Positions 35,226-44,772 of a stretch of 64,000 bases of DNA are shown piece by piece. The stretch is from Variovorax sp. 679 (GTDB taxonomy: Bacteria; Pseudomonadota; Gammaproteobacteria; Burkholderiales; Burkholderiaceae_C), in NCBI RefSeq assembly GCF_003952185.1, contig NZ_RXFS01000001.1, positions 372,001 through 436,000 on the forward strand, in the 5' to 3' direction. The notes under the pieces were generated by a model. That model saw only the letters and a program-made list of their open reading frames with translations, was not told the DNA's origin and searched no databases. Position 1 is the stretch's first letter; every line of letters begins with the position of its first letter. A program made the position numbers and the translations under genes.

Positions 35226-35578
35226 ACGTTCCCGATGTACTGGGTTATTGAATACCGCCGGCGCAGGTGAAATCCGGCCGGTTCCGTCTCCATCCGGATG
35301 GAAATCCGGACGATGGGATGCTCTCGGGCGTAGCTGATCGCTGTCTGACGAAGGCGTGAGGGGAACTACGTATCCCGCGAAGCCTGACGGCGCGGCTTCG
35401 CAGGCTCTGGAGGCAGGAGCAGGTAGCGCGGGTGCGGGAAAAAGGTGCCCCAAGGAGCCGGAAGCCGCCGGATCCGGCGGTATAGCTCTTTTTTCTCAGT
35501 GACCTTCTGCACTGGCAGCCAGGCTCCGATTTGCTTAACTTCCCGGGCATACGCAACAACCCAGGGGAGCGATCAATC
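35226..35578. other. Divergent region between tctB and hcp
   Basis: About 350 bp with no supported gene. It should hold the tctBA promoter and the promoter of the type VI cargo operon. It contains a perfect palindrome followed by a T-run at 35465-35494, annotated separately. Confidence 0.5.
35465..35494 (+). terminator. Terminator-like palindrome in the hcp leader
   Basis: CCGCCGGATCCGGCGG at 35465-35480 is a perfect palindrome (6-bp stem, GATC loop), and six T follow at 35489-35494. It lies about 85 bp before the hcp start. It could be an attenuator in the hcp leader or a barrier between neighbouring transcription units. Confidence 0.4.
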
Positions 35579-36061
35579 ATGGCAGTGGACATGTTCATGC
35601 GCGTTGAAGGCGCGAACGGCGAATCGAAGGACTCGAACCACAAGGAGTGGAGCGACATCAAGTCGTTCGCGTGGGGCGCGACGCAGCCCGGCAACATGGT
35701 CAGCGGCGGTGGCGGCGGAGTCGGCAAGGCCAGCTTCAACGACCTGCAGGTTCTGGCTCGCATCGACAAGGCGGCACCGTCGGTCATGAAGAACTGCGCC
35801 AGCGGCAAGCACCTGAGCAAGGTGGAGGTGTCGGTGTGCAAGGCGGGGGGCTCGCAGATCGAATACACCCGCGTGACGCTCGAAGAGGTGCTGGTGACCT
35901 CGGTGCAGTACACGGCCGAGCAGGGCTCGGACGCGGTGTTCGTGCAGTACGCGTTCCAGGCCGCGAAGGTGAAGCAGCAGTACTGGGAGCAGACCGACAA
36001 GGGCGGCAAGGGCGCCGAGACGGTGCTGGCCTGGAACATCAAGGAGAACAAGGAAACCTGA
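35579..36061 (+). CDS. hcp: Type VI secretion tube protein Hcp
   Basis: 160 aa, forming hexameric rings that stack into the secreted inner tube. The family start MAVDMFMRVEGANGESKDSN, then WGATQPGN, IDKAAPSVMKNCASGKHLSK and the final sheet VLAWNIKENKET, are typical of Hcp1. The start at 35579 follows GGGGAG. First gene of the cargo operon, 25 bp before vgrG. No tss core genes are in the window, so this is an auxiliary hcp-vgrG cluster. Confidence 0.95.
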   Translation: MAVDMFMRVEGANGESKDSNHKEWSDIKSFAWGATQPGNMVSGGGGGVGKASFNDLQVLARIDKAAPSVMKNCASGKHLSKVEVSVCKAGGSQIEYTRVTLEEVLVTSVQYTAEQGSDAVFVQYAFQAAKVKQQYWEQTDKGGKGAETVLAWNIKENKET

Positions 36062-36086
36062 TTCCCTCCGTCGGCCGAGCGTCAGG

Positions 36087-39000
36087 ATGACCCGCAGTTT
36101 CATCGCCCACAGCTCGCTGGGCGAGCGCCTCAAGTTCCGTTCGATGACGGGACAGGAGCGCATCTCCACCCTGTTCGAGTCGCGCGTGCGACTCGTGAGC
36201 GACATGCAGGGCATTTCGCCGAAGCGACTGCTCGGCGAGGACATGACCATCGAGATCAATCTCGCCACCGAACTGGGCGGACCGGGCCTGCGCTTCCTCA
36301 GCGGCCAGGTCGCGCGCTTCGCCTGCGTCGGCAAGGACGACGGCGACATGTGCGTGTACGAGGCCACGCTGCGGCCGTGGCTCTGGTACGCCACCCGCCG
36401 GTCGGACTTCAGGATCTTCCAGTTCAAGACGGCGCCGCAGATCCTGCAGGAGGTGCTGGCACCCTACGGCTTCGCCATCGACGCCAGGCTGGGCGGCAAC
36501 TACCGCACCTGGGAGTACTGCGTGCAGTACGCAGAGACCGACTTCAACTTCGTCAGCCGGCTGATGGAGCAGGAAGGCATCTACTACTTCTTCTCGCACG
36601 CCAAGGGCAGCCACCAGCTGGTGCTGTGCGACGGCCCCGACTCGCACGCCGACCTGCCCGCCGGACCGGCCAAGGTGCCCTATCACGCGGGCGTGCTGGC
36701 TGCGCAGATCCTGGAGCAGGACTTCATCGACACCTGGCATCACGGCGAGGACATCGCCCCGGGCAACTTCGCGGCCGACGACTACGACTTCAGGAAGCCC
36801 AACGCCGAGATCGACACCCTGCGCCGCCAGCCTGCGGGCCACAGCCACGACAGCTTCGAGATGTACGACTGGCCCGGCGGCTACACCGAGATGGGCGACG
36901 GAGAGAACTACGCACGCCTGCGGCTGGAGCAACTGACCGGGCGCCGCGAGCTGGTGAGTGCCGAAGGCAACCTGCGCCACATGGCGCCCGGCTACCTGTT
37001 CGAGCTGGCGCGCCATCCGAACGCCGAGGACAACCGGCGCTACCTGATCGAGGCCGTCACCTACGACTTCCAGGAGAACGCCCTTCGCGTGGTGGGCGCC
37101 GCCGACGCGCCGCACCGCGAATCGACCAGCAGCACCAGCTACCGCCAAGGCTTCGAGGTGCTGCCCGAAGGCGCACCCTACCGCACCGCGCGCGTCACGC
37201 CGCGCCCGCGCACCACCGGCCCGCAGACCGCCGTGGTGGTGGGCCCGGCCGGCGAGGAGATCCACACCGACGAGTACGGCCGCATCAAGGTGCAGTTCCA
37301 TTGGGACCGCCACGGCAGGCGCGACGAGAACTCCTCGTGCTGGATACGCGTGTCGCAGACCTGGGCCGGCAGCAGCTACGGCGCGATGCACATCCCGCGC
37401 ATCGGCCAGGAAGTGATCGTCGACTTCCTCAACGGCGACCCCGACCACCCCATCGTCACCGGCTGCGTATACAACGCCGCGCAGATGCCGCCGTGGGAAC
37501 TGCCGCGCCACAAGACCCAGACCGGCTTCCAGTCGAACTGGAGCAAGGGCGGCGGAGGCAAGCACATGCTGCGCTTCGAGGACAGCCGCGGCACCGAGCA
37601 CATCGAGCTCTCCACCGACCACGGCAACACCCACCTGCACATGGGCTACCTGATGAACCAGGGCTCGGGCGTGCAGCGCAGCTACGGCTTCGAGCTGCGT
37701 ACCAACGAGTGGGGCTCGATCCGCGCGGACAAGGGCCTGCTGCTGACCACCTACACGCAGGACTTCGCGCAGAAGACCTCGCGCGACAACCCCGACGGCC
37801 ACGAGCACATGGGTGCCGCGCTCGCACAGAGCAGCGCGCTCATGCAGGCGGCGGGACAAGCCGTGGCCGCCACCAAGTCGCTGGTCAGCGCCATGGCGCA
37901 GGGCAAGAACCAGCTGCTCTCGGGACTGGTGCAGGGCGTGCAGTCGGTGGGCGGCATCTCGCAGGCCATCACCGCGCTGGCCGCAGGCGGATCGCCCGAG
38001 GCCGGCGTCTCGGACGACCCCGACCCGGCCATGGCCGATGCGCAGCAGATGCTCGACCTCTCGCGCAGGATCGACAAGCCCGTGGTCTCCATCGTGAGCC
38101 CCGAGGGCCAGACGATGATCAGCCCCCGGCCCATCGTCATGAGCTCGGGACAGAGCGTGTCGATGCGCTCCACCTCGGCGATGACCATGACCACCGGCGC
38201 GCAGCTCACGCAACTGGCCGCCAAGGGCATGTTCACGCAGGTGAGCGAGGGCGGGCAGGTCAACGTGGTGTCGGACGGCGACATCGTCTCGCACGCGAGC
38301 GCCGGTGCGATCAACCTCGTTTCGAAGACCGACGCCTCGGTGACCTCCACCACGGCCAACGCCAACCTCACCGGCCAGAAGTCGGTGCTCGTGCAGGCGG
38401 CCGAGCAGGACGTGTTCGTCACGGCAAAGACCAGCATCTCGCTGATCTGCGGCAAGTCGTCGATCGTGCTGCTGGCGGACGGGACGGTGAAGATCAACGG
38501 GGTGAAGGGGTTGGTGAACTTCACGGACAACCTGGATCAGCGGGGCGGAAAGATTTTCCTGAACTGCGAAGCGCCCATCGGTAGCCAGGCTGAAGAAGCC
38601 GTGGTGGAGGAAGCTGTGCCGGTGGCGCCCGCGGCGGCGGCCACGTCGGCCGGCGCGTCCGAGAGCGCCGTACCCGCCGCCGCGCCGCCTGGCTACGTGA
38701 CCACCGGTCTTGGCAAGGGCGTCGATGCCATCTCGGCGCGATCGCCCACGCTGCAGAACCAGATCAAGTTCCTGCAGGGCCAGGGATGGAAGATCGGCTA
38801 TGGAGCCGCGGGCGGCGGCACATATGCCAACACCAATCCCGGCGTCAAGCGCATCGTGATCGACAGCAACGAGAAGAGCGACCCCTACAGGACCACCGCC
38901 TCGCTGTCGCACGAGGTCGGGCATGCGGTCTACTCGTACAAGTTCAAGCCTGATGTTTCCTCGAAGAGCGCCTTCGTCAACAGCATGCTCAGCTCCGAGG

Positions 39001-39260
39001 GCGAGGCCGCGCTGAACCAGATCCAGGTGCAGCGCGAAGTCTGGGGCGCGGCCAAGGTCGACATCCTCAAGGGAGCGAACCCGACGAACGTGGCCGCGTT
39101 CAACGATGCCTACAACGTCATGGTCAAGGGCGGTACCCGGGAGGCCGCGCGAGCCGCGGCCGGCAGCTACTACGGCACGCTCAACACCTCGACCACCGGC
39201 GAGCAATACACCCTGTACTACGGCAACTCCTACGACAAGACCCATGGCGGCAAGCACTGA
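36087..39260 (+). CDS. vgrG: VgrG spike with C-terminal metallopeptidase-like effector domain
   Basis: 1057 aa. The gp27-like base and gp5-like OB/needle cover about residues 1-840: typical parts are FNFVSRLMEQEGIYYFFSHA, DEYGRIKVQFHWDRHG, CWIRVSQTWAGSSYGAMHIP and IGQEVIVDFLNGDPDHPIVT. After a Pro/Ala-rich linker (about 833-870) a unique domain of about 185 aa holds the zincin motif HEVGH at 942-946 (DNA 38910 onward), with possible third-ligand Glu near 971-973 in SSEGEAAL. This layout is that of an evolved VgrG that carries its own toxin, here probably a zinc peptidase acting in the prey periplasm or cytoplasm. The stop overlaps the downstream immunity candidate by 17 bp. Confidence 0.92.
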   Translation: MTRSFIAHSSLGERLKFRSMTGQERISTLFESRVRLVSDMQGISPKRLLGEDMTIEINLATELGGPGLRFLSGQVARFACVGKDDGDMCVYEATLRPWLWYATRRSDFRIFQFKTAPQILQEVLAPYGFAIDARLGGNYRTWEYCVQYAETDFNFVSRLMEQEGIYYFFSHAKGSHQLVLCDGPDSHADLPAGPAKVPYHAGVLAAQILEQDFIDTWHHGEDIAPGNFAADDYDFRKPNAEIDTLRRQPAGHSHDSFEMYDWPGGYTEMGDGENYARLRLEQLTGRRELVSAEGNLRHMAPGYLFELARHPNAEDNRRYLIEAVTYDFQENALRVVGAADAPHRESTSSTSYRQGFEVLPEGAPYRTARVTPRPRTTGPQTAVVVGPAGEEIHTDEYGRIKVQFHWDRHGRRDENSSCWIRVSQTWAGSSYGAMHIPRIGQEVIVDFLNGDPDHPIVTGCVYNAAQMPPWELPRHKTQTGFQSNWSKGGGGKHMLRFEDSRGTEHIELSTDHGNTHLHMGYLMNQGSGVQRSYGFELRTNEWGSIRADKGLLLTTYTQDFAQKTSRDNPDGHEHMGAALAQSSALMQAAGQAVAATKSLVSAMAQGKNQLLSGLVQGVQSVGGISQAITALAAGGSPEAGVSDDPDPAMADAQQMLDLSRRIDKPVVSIVSPEGQTMISPRPIVMSSGQSVSMRSTSAMTMTTGAQLTQLAAKGMFTQVSEGGQVNVVSDGDIVSHASAGAINLVSKTDASVTSTTANANLTGQKSVLVQAAEQDVFVTAKTSISLICGKSSIVLLADGTVKINGVKGLVNFTDNLDQRGGKIFLNCEAPIGSQAEEAVVEEAVPVAPAAAATSAGASESAVPAAAPPGYVTTGLGKGVDAISARSPTLQNQIKFLQGQGWKIGYGAAGGGTYANTNPGVKRIVIDSNEKSDPYRTTASLSHEVGHAVYSYKFKPDVSSKSAFVNSMLSSEGEAALNQIQVQREVWGAAKVDILKGANPTNVAAFNDAYNVMVKGGTREAARAAAGSYYGTLNTSTTGEQYTLYYGNSYDKTHGGKH

Positions 39261-39708
39261 ACCCGTGAATCCGCAGGCCACGGCCATGACGCTCTGGCAG
39301 GCCATCGAAGCGCTGGCGGCGCAACTGCCGTTCTCCACGCAGAAGGTCGGCCGCACGCTTTCCACCACCCTGAGCGACACGCACGCGGAGGGCGGCGACG
39401 TATTCCGCTTCTTCGAGGGCACGCCGGTGCGCCTCGGGGATGGCACCGAGCTCGCACGCATCGACCTTCGCATCAAACGCGAAGGACCGCACCCGGGCTT
39501 CCTGGTTCTCGAACTGGGTGGGCGCTGCGTACCGATGGCCGAGGTTCGCCAGCACTACGCGAAGCTGGAGATCACCGGAGTGCCGCGCGGCCGGTCGCTC
39601 GACGAGGCCACCACCCATACCGCCACGCTCGGCTGGGGCCGGCTGTCGTTCGGGTTCACGGAGCGCAACCCCGACTGCCTGGCCCAGGTGGCCTTCGACC
39701 CCTCATAG
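39244..39708 (+). CDS. Candidate immunity protein for the VgrG metallopeptidase domain
   Basis: 154 aa, no export signal, no recognised family. It starts MAASTEPVNPQATAMTLWQA (an alternative start is the Met at 39286). It has an N-terminal helix (WQAIEALAAQLPFS) followed by a mostly beta body: FEGTPVRLGDGTELARIDLR, FLVLELGGRCVPMAEV, TATLGWGRLSFGFTERN. It overlaps the vgrG 3' end by 17 bp in another frame, the usual arrangement of effector and immunity genes. The function is inferred from position only. Confidence 0.65.
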   Translation: MAASTEPVNPQATAMTLWQAIEALAAQLPFSTQKVGRTLSTTLSDTHAEGGDVFRFFEGTPVRLGDGTELARIDLRIKREGPHPGFLVLELGGRCVPMAEVRQHYAKLEITGVPRGRSLDEATTHTATLGWGRLSFGFTERNPDCLAQVAFDPS

Positions 39709-39738
39709 GCGGCACGCCCGAAAGGCTGGGAGAGAAAA

Positions 39739-40176
39739 ATGAACTATCACATCCAGGAAGGCCAGTTCGACATCCCCGACGACGGCCGCATCGACCGCTC
39801 GATGAACGTCCTCGCGATGCCCGACGGCTCGGGCACCACGCTCGTCGTGAGCCGCGACGCGCTGCGGACGCAGGAAACCTTGCCGCAGTTCGTCACGCGC
39901 CAGATGAACGATCTCACGCGGCAGGTGAGCCAGCTCAAGGAACTGTCGCGCGGCGAAGTCGGCATCGGCCCACCGATGCTGAACCTGCGCGGCATCGAGC
40001 TCGCCACGCAGTTCAGGCAGAACGGGCAGGCGCTGCACCAGCGGCAGGCCGTGTTCCTTCCGTCGGCCTCGAGCCGGAACGTGCTGATCCTCACGGCCAG
40101 CAGTCCCCTGCCCTTCGACGCCGAGGCCCTCGCGATCTGGCAGCGGGCGCTCGCGAGCTTCCAGCCGCGAGGCTGA
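39739..40176 (+). CDS. eagR: EagR-type chaperone (DUF1795/DcrB family)
   Basis: 145 aa. The DUF1795 fold is recognised by MNYHIQEGQFDIPDDGRIDR at the start, a central helix QFVTRQMNDLTRQVSQLKEL, and the GIELATQFRQNGQALHQRQA strand pair. EagR proteins bind the N-terminal TM segments of PAAR-Rhs effectors and help load them on VgrG. It sits 33 bp before the Rhs gene, whose N-terminus has exactly such segments. Acts in the cytoplasm of the attacker. Confidence 0.85.
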   Translation: MNYHIQEGQFDIPDDGRIDRSMNVLAMPDGSGTTLVVSRDALRTQETLPQFVTRQMNDLTRQVSQLKELSRGEVGIGPPMLNLRGIELATQFRQNGQALHQRQAVFLPSASSRNVLILTASSPLPFDAEALAIWQRALASFQPRG

Positions 40177-40209
40177 CGCCACCAGGCCACGCACGCAAGC
40201 ACGCACACC

Positions 40210-43200
40210 ATGGCCGGTCAACCCGCGGCACGCCTGCACGACCCCATCGCCCACACGAATGCGCACGCGCGGTTCTGGGCGAAGTTCGCGGGCGGGCTGA
40301 TCGGCGGCATCGCCGTGGGCTTTGCCGCTGGGCTGGCCGCGGCGGCCATCGTCGGCACCGGCGGGCTGGCCGGGCCGCTTGTGGCGGGGCTGGTGGTGGT
40401 CGGCGCGCGCGCCGCAGGCGGCTACATCGGCGCGGGGCTCGGCGAGGCCGCCGCCGATGCGTTGGTGCCCGAGACGCTCACGGTCACCGGCAAGATCACC
40501 AGCGGTTCGCTGGACGTGTTCATCGACAGCAAGGCCACCGGCGCGGCGCGCGCCTCGCCCGAGGTGCCGATGGACACCGTGAGCTGCTCCAGGGACTCGC
40601 CGCAGATCCTGCTGGCCGAGGGCGCCGAAACCGTCTTCATCAACATGGGCGTGGCCTCTCGCAAGGACGACCACACCGAGTGCGGCGCCAAGGTCAGCAA
40701 GGGCTCGTCCACCGTCTTCATCGGCGGGCCGACCGCGCGCGTGCGCGAGGTGGCCGACGAGGTGCCGCTGATCTCGAAGGTGCTGGTGACCATCTTCAAC
40801 GTGGTCATGATCTACAAGGGCCTGCGCTGCCTGCCGAAGCTCGCGCGGCAGGGCAGGAACGCCCTGCCCTGCCTGATCGAAGGTGCCGTGGGGCTGGGCA
40901 TGGGCATCCACGGCATGGTGAGCTCCTTCGGCAACCCGGTGCACGCGGTGACCGGCGGCAAGTTCCTGGGCGGCGAAAGCGAACTCGACTTCACCCTGCC
41001 GGGCCCGCTGCCCATCGAATGGCAGCGCTTCTACAGCAGCCACGACCTGCGCAGCGACGGCGCGCTGGGACAAGGCTGGAACCTGCCCTACGCGATGGAG
41101 CTGCGCCCGGGCACCGGCGCGGCGGGCGAGCACGTACTCACGCTCGTCGACGAACAGGGCCGGCTGCTGGAGCTGCCCGACATCGAACCCGGCACGCGGC
41201 AGTACAGCCTGCGCGACGGCCTGGACCTGTGCCGCACCGAGAGCGGCCACTACTTCATCCACGTACCGGGCGGGCTGTTCTTCATCTTCCAGCCGCCGCG
41301 CGAAGACCTGCCGCGCGAACAGACGCTGAAGCTGTCGCGGCTCGAAGACCGCAACGGCAACTTCATCGACCTGCGCCACGACGCGCAGGGCCGGCTGCAC
41401 GAGCTGACCGACAGCACCGGGCGCCTGCTCGCGCTCGACTACACAGGCGACGGCCGGCAGCTGCGCGCGGTCCGCCTCGCGGTGGGCGCGCCGGGCGAAA
41501 CGCCCTGCCTGCTGGTGGCCTACCGGCACGATGCCGAGGGCCGCCTGCTGGAGGTGAGCAACCGCAACGGCGAGGTGGTGCGCCGCTTCGGCTACGAAGC
41601 GCAGGGCGGCCTCATGAGCTTCCACGCCGATGCGGCGGGACTCGAGTGCCACTACGAATGGAGCGGAGCGGGCAAGGACGCCCGGGTTCGCCGCCACTGG
41701 ACCAACGACGGCGAGAGCTGCGACATCCGCTTTTCTCCGCTGGAGGCGGAAGGCGCGCAGGCCGTCGGCGAAACCCGCGTCGTCGACCAGCTGGGCCGTG
41801 TCTTCGTCTGGCGCTGGAACGCGCAGCACCAGCTCGTCTCGTACACCGACGCCGCGGGCATGCGGTGGCAGGCGCAGTACAACGAGCTGGACCAGCTCGT
41901 CGCGATGACGCAGCCCAACGGTGCCGTCACCCGCTGCACCTACGACGCGCAAGGCTTCATGAGCAGCCGCACCGACGCGCTCGGCCGCACGCTCAGCACC
42001 GGCTGGACCGAGCTCGGCCTGCCCTGGCGCGAGACCCTGCCCGACGGCAGCGCCTGGACCTATGCCTACAGCGACGAAGGCAATCTCGTGCGCGAGACCG
42101 ATCCGCTCGGCCACGTCACCGAATACAGCTACGACAGGCGCGGCCTGCCCATCGCCATCACCGACGCCAGGGGTGGCATCAGCCGGCTGAGCTGGAACGA
42201 ATGCGCGCAGCTCGTCTCGCAGACTGACTGCTCCGGCAAGACCACGCGCCATGCCTATGACGAACGGGGGTACCTGAAGGCCGTGACCGATGCGGCGGGC
42301 CAGCAGACGCGGTTCACGCACGACGCCATGGGGCGCGTCCTCGGCGTTTCGCAGCCCGACGGCAGCCACCAGTCGTTCCAGCGGGACGCGGCGGGCCGGC
42401 TGGTCGCAAGCACCGACGCGCTGAGCCGCACCACGCGCTTCTCGCTCGGCCGGCGCGGCGAGCCGCTGTGGCGCCAGGACGCGGAAGGCAGGCGGGTCGG
42501 CTGGAACTACGACGGTGCCCGCCGGCTGCAGTCGATCGTCAACGAGAACGGCCTGCGCTTCGAGTTCGTCCACGACGAGGCCGACCGCGTGGTGGAAGAG
42601 CGCCGCGTGGGCGGCACGCGCGTGCAGGTCGAATACGACGCCGGCGGCTGGCCGGCCGCCATCACGCACTACCCTGGCATCGGTGACGAAGACCTCGCGC
42701 CGGACGGCCCGCGCCGCGCGGTACAACCACTGCGCACCGAGCTCGTTCGCGACGCGGTGGGCCGGCTCGTGGAAAAACGCACGGCCACGCACCACTACCG
42801 CTATCGCTACAACGCGCTCGACCAGCTCATCGACGCCGTCAGGCTGGAAGTGGTGGGCCCGCAAGCCGAGGGCAAGCCGGCGCAGCTGCGCGCGCTGCAC
42901 CGCAACTGCTTCGCATACGACAGGCTCGGCCGGCTGGTGGGCGAGACGGCCATCGACGAAGTCACCGGCGAGCGGCACCAGTTGCGCCACGAGCACGACG
43001 CGCTCGGCAACCGCACGTGCACCCTGCTCCCGGCGCTCGGGGGGCAGGACGATGCCCTGCGCGCACTGAACTACCTGCACTACGGCTCGGGCCACCTGCA
43101 CCAGGTCAACCTCTCGCTGCAGCGCGGCGATGCGCCGGCCGTGCATCAGCTCATCAGCGACATCGAGCGCGACGACCTGCACCGGGAGATCTCGCGCAGC

Positions 43201-44772
43201 CAGGGTGCGCTTTCCACGCGCTTCGCACTCGATCCGCTGGGGCGCCGCGCCGCCACCTGGAGCCGACCGGGATCGCTCGCTTCCTCCTTCAGCACGCGGG
43301 ACGCCGCCTGGCGCCAGGCCATGGACAGCGCGGGCACCTCGAATGCCCGCCTGCTCGACGGACTGATGAAGGAATACAGCTACGACCCCGCGGGCGAGCT
43401 GCGCCAGAGCCGTCATTCGCTGCAGGGCACGACCGGATACCGCTACGACGCCACCGGTCGCATCGAGGAAACCGCGCGCATGCCGCTGCCCGGCGCGCAG
43501 ACCATGCGCGGCGCTGCCAACCAGGAACGCTTTGCCTACGACCCGGCCGGCAACCTGCTCGATGCGTCGCTGGCCGGCATGCCCCAAGGCGAGGTGCGCG
43601 GCTACGTGCGCGACAACCTCGTGCGCGTGTTCGAGGACAAGCGCTACATCTACGACGGCCAAGGCCGGCTGGCGTGCAAGAAGTCGGGCAGGCACACCGA
43701 GCAGCGCTTCGAATGGGACGACGAGAACCGACTCGTGGCCGTGCACACCACGCGGCGCCCGCACACGCCCGAGGCCGCCACGCAGGTCGCGCGCTTCGAC
43801 TACGACGCGATGGGGCGGCGCGTGGCCAGGCACGATGCCTTCGGCACCACGCGCTTCGTGTGGGAAGGCCTGCGGCTGATCGAGGAGCGCCGGGGTTCGC
43901 AGGTGGTCAGCTATGTGTACGAGCCCGGCAGCCACGTGCCGATGGCACGCGTGGATGCGAAGAGCGCGCCCACGGCGGCGGCGCCCTCCGCACGGATCCT
44001 TCACTTCCACAACTCCCCCTCCGGCATGCCGGAGGAACTGAGCAGCGAAGACGGCAACCTGTGCTGGCGCGCAAGCTACAGGACCTGGGGCGCGACCGTC
44101 ACCGAGCAATGGGAAGTCACCGCGCTTGACGGCCGCCCCGTCCGGCAGGGCGAGGAAGCGCCACGGCCGGTGGAACAGAACCTGCGTTTTCAGGGGCAGT
44201 ACCTCGACCGCGACACCGGGCTGCACTACAACACCTTCCGCTTCTACGACCCGGACATCGGACGCTTCATCAGTCCCGATCCGATCGGGCTGGAAGGCGG
44301 CATCAACCTGCACGGGTACGCCGACAACCCGACCGGCTGGGCCGACCCGCTGGGCTGGTGCCCGCTGACGCTGAAGCAGAAGTACATGATCCTGCGTTCG
44401 AAAGGGCTCACACCCATCGAAGCCCTCTCGGTCGCTCGCAGGGGAACCTACACGGCGAAGTCACGGCAGCATCTGGGGCACTCGCGCCACCATGCCAATT
44501 CCGTGCCCCAGGCCGGCAAGGGGCGATTCCGCGTGACCGAAGGCGGACAGAAATTCACCGACGAAATCATCTACGCCCCGGGCACGGTCGTCACCCGACA
44601 GGGTGCACCCAACGTCGCCCGGCTGCGCTTCGAGAACCCCGACCTCGGCCGGGTCACCGGACGGGGAGCCGACAACGTCACGAAAGTGCGCGGCGGGCGC
44701 GTCATCCTCGAGAAGGCGGGCGGCGGGCCCGTGCATGACGAGCGGACCGTGGTGACACAATTTCCCCAATGA
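40210..44772 (+). CDS. PAAR-Rhs effector with unclassified C-terminal toxin
   Basis: 1520 aa. The N-terminus MAGQPAARLHDPIAHTNAHA carries the prePAAR motif (AARxxD...H), then hydrophobic segments (GGLIGGIAVGFAAGLAAAAI, GLAGPLVAGLVVVGARAAGG) that would bind EagR, and a PAAR-like metal-tip region (LTVTGKITSGSLDVFIDSKA, DTVSCSRDSPQILLAEGAET). The Rhs YD-repeat cocoon follows, ending in the self-cleavage signature RFISPDPIGLEGGINLHGYA and DPLGW. The toxin tip is the last 138 aa (1383-1520), with basic and His-rich parts (RRGTYTAKSRQHLGHSRHHA, TEGGQKFTDEIIYAPG); it is not a family I recognise, though an RNase is possible. The stop overlaps the next start (ATGA). Confidence 0.93.
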   Translation: MAGQPAARLHDPIAHTNAHARFWAKFAGGLIGGIAVGFAAGLAAAAIVGTGGLAGPLVAGLVVVGARAAGGYIGAGLGEAAADALVPETLTVTGKITSGSLDVFIDSKATGAARASPEVPMDTVSCSRDSPQILLAEGAETVFINMGVASRKDDHTECGAKVSKGSSTVFIGGPTARVREVADEVPLISKVLVTIFNVVMIYKGLRCLPKLARQGRNALPCLIEGAVGLGMGIHGMVSSFGNPVHAVTGGKFLGGESELDFTLPGPLPIEWQRFYSSHDLRSDGALGQGWNLPYAMELRPGTGAAGEHVLTLVDEQGRLLELPDIEPGTRQYSLRDGLDLCRTESGHYFIHVPGGLFFIFQPPREDLPREQTLKLSRLEDRNGNFIDLRHDAQGRLHELTDSTGRLLALDYTGDGRQLRAVRLAVGAPGETPCLLVAYRHDAEGRLLEVSNRNGEVVRRFGYEAQGGLMSFHADAAGLECHYEWSGAGKDARVRRHWTNDGESCDIRFSPLEAEGAQAVGETRVVDQLGRVFVWRWNAQHQLVSYTDAAGMRWQAQYNELDQLVAMTQPNGAVTRCTYDAQGFMSSRTDALGRTLSTGWTELGLPWRETLPDGSAWTYAYSDEGNLVRETDPLGHVTEYSYDRRGLPIAITDARGGISRLSWNECAQLVSQTDCSGKTTRHAYDERGYLKAVTDAAGQQTRFTHDAMGRVLGVSQPDGSHQSFQRDAAGRLVASTDALSRTTRFSLGRRGEPLWRQDAEGRRVGWNYDGARRLQSIVNENGLRFEFVHDEADRVVEERRVGGTRVQVEYDAGGWPAAITHYPGIGDEDLAPDGPRRAVQPLRTELVRDAVGRLVEKRTATHHYRYRYNALDQLIDAVRLEVVGPQAEGKPAQLRALHRNCFAYDRLGRLVGETAIDEVTGERHQLRHEHDALGNRTCTLLPALGGQDDALRALNYLHYGSGHLHQVNLSLQRGDAPAVHQLISDIERDDLHREISRSQGALSTRFALDPLGRRAATWSRPGSLASSFSTRDAAWRQAMDSAGTSNARLLDGLMKEYSYDPAGELRQSRHSLQGTTGYRYDATGRIEETARMPLPGAQTMRGAANQERFAYDPAGNLLDASLAGMPQGEVRGYVRDNLVRVFEDKRYIYDGQGRLACKKSGRHTEQRFEWDDENRLVAVHTTRRPHTPEAATQVARFDYDAMGRRVARHDAFGTTRFVWEGLRLIEERRGSQVVSYVYEPGSHVPMARVDAKSAPTAAAPSARILHFHNSPSGMPEELSSEDGNLCWRASYRTWGATVTEQWEVTALDGRPVRQGEEAPRPVEQNLRFQGQYLDRDTGLHYNTFRFYDPDIGRFISPDPIGLEGGINLHGYADNPTGWADPLGWCPLTLKQKYMILRSKGLTPIEALSVARRGTYTAKSRQHLGHSRHHANSVPQAGKGRFRVTEGGQKFTDEIIYAPGTVVTRQGAPNVARLRFENPDLGRVTGRGADNVTKVRGGRVILEKAGGGPVHDERTVVTQFPQ

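Noticed and set aside
36039..44313. Very long open frames on the minus strand opposite vgrG and the PAAR-Rhs gene
   Set aside because: They are the antisense shadows expected in GC-rich coding DNA. The plus-strand frames have clear VgrG, EagR and Rhs motifs, while the minus frames are low-complexity Ala/Arg/Gly/His with no family.
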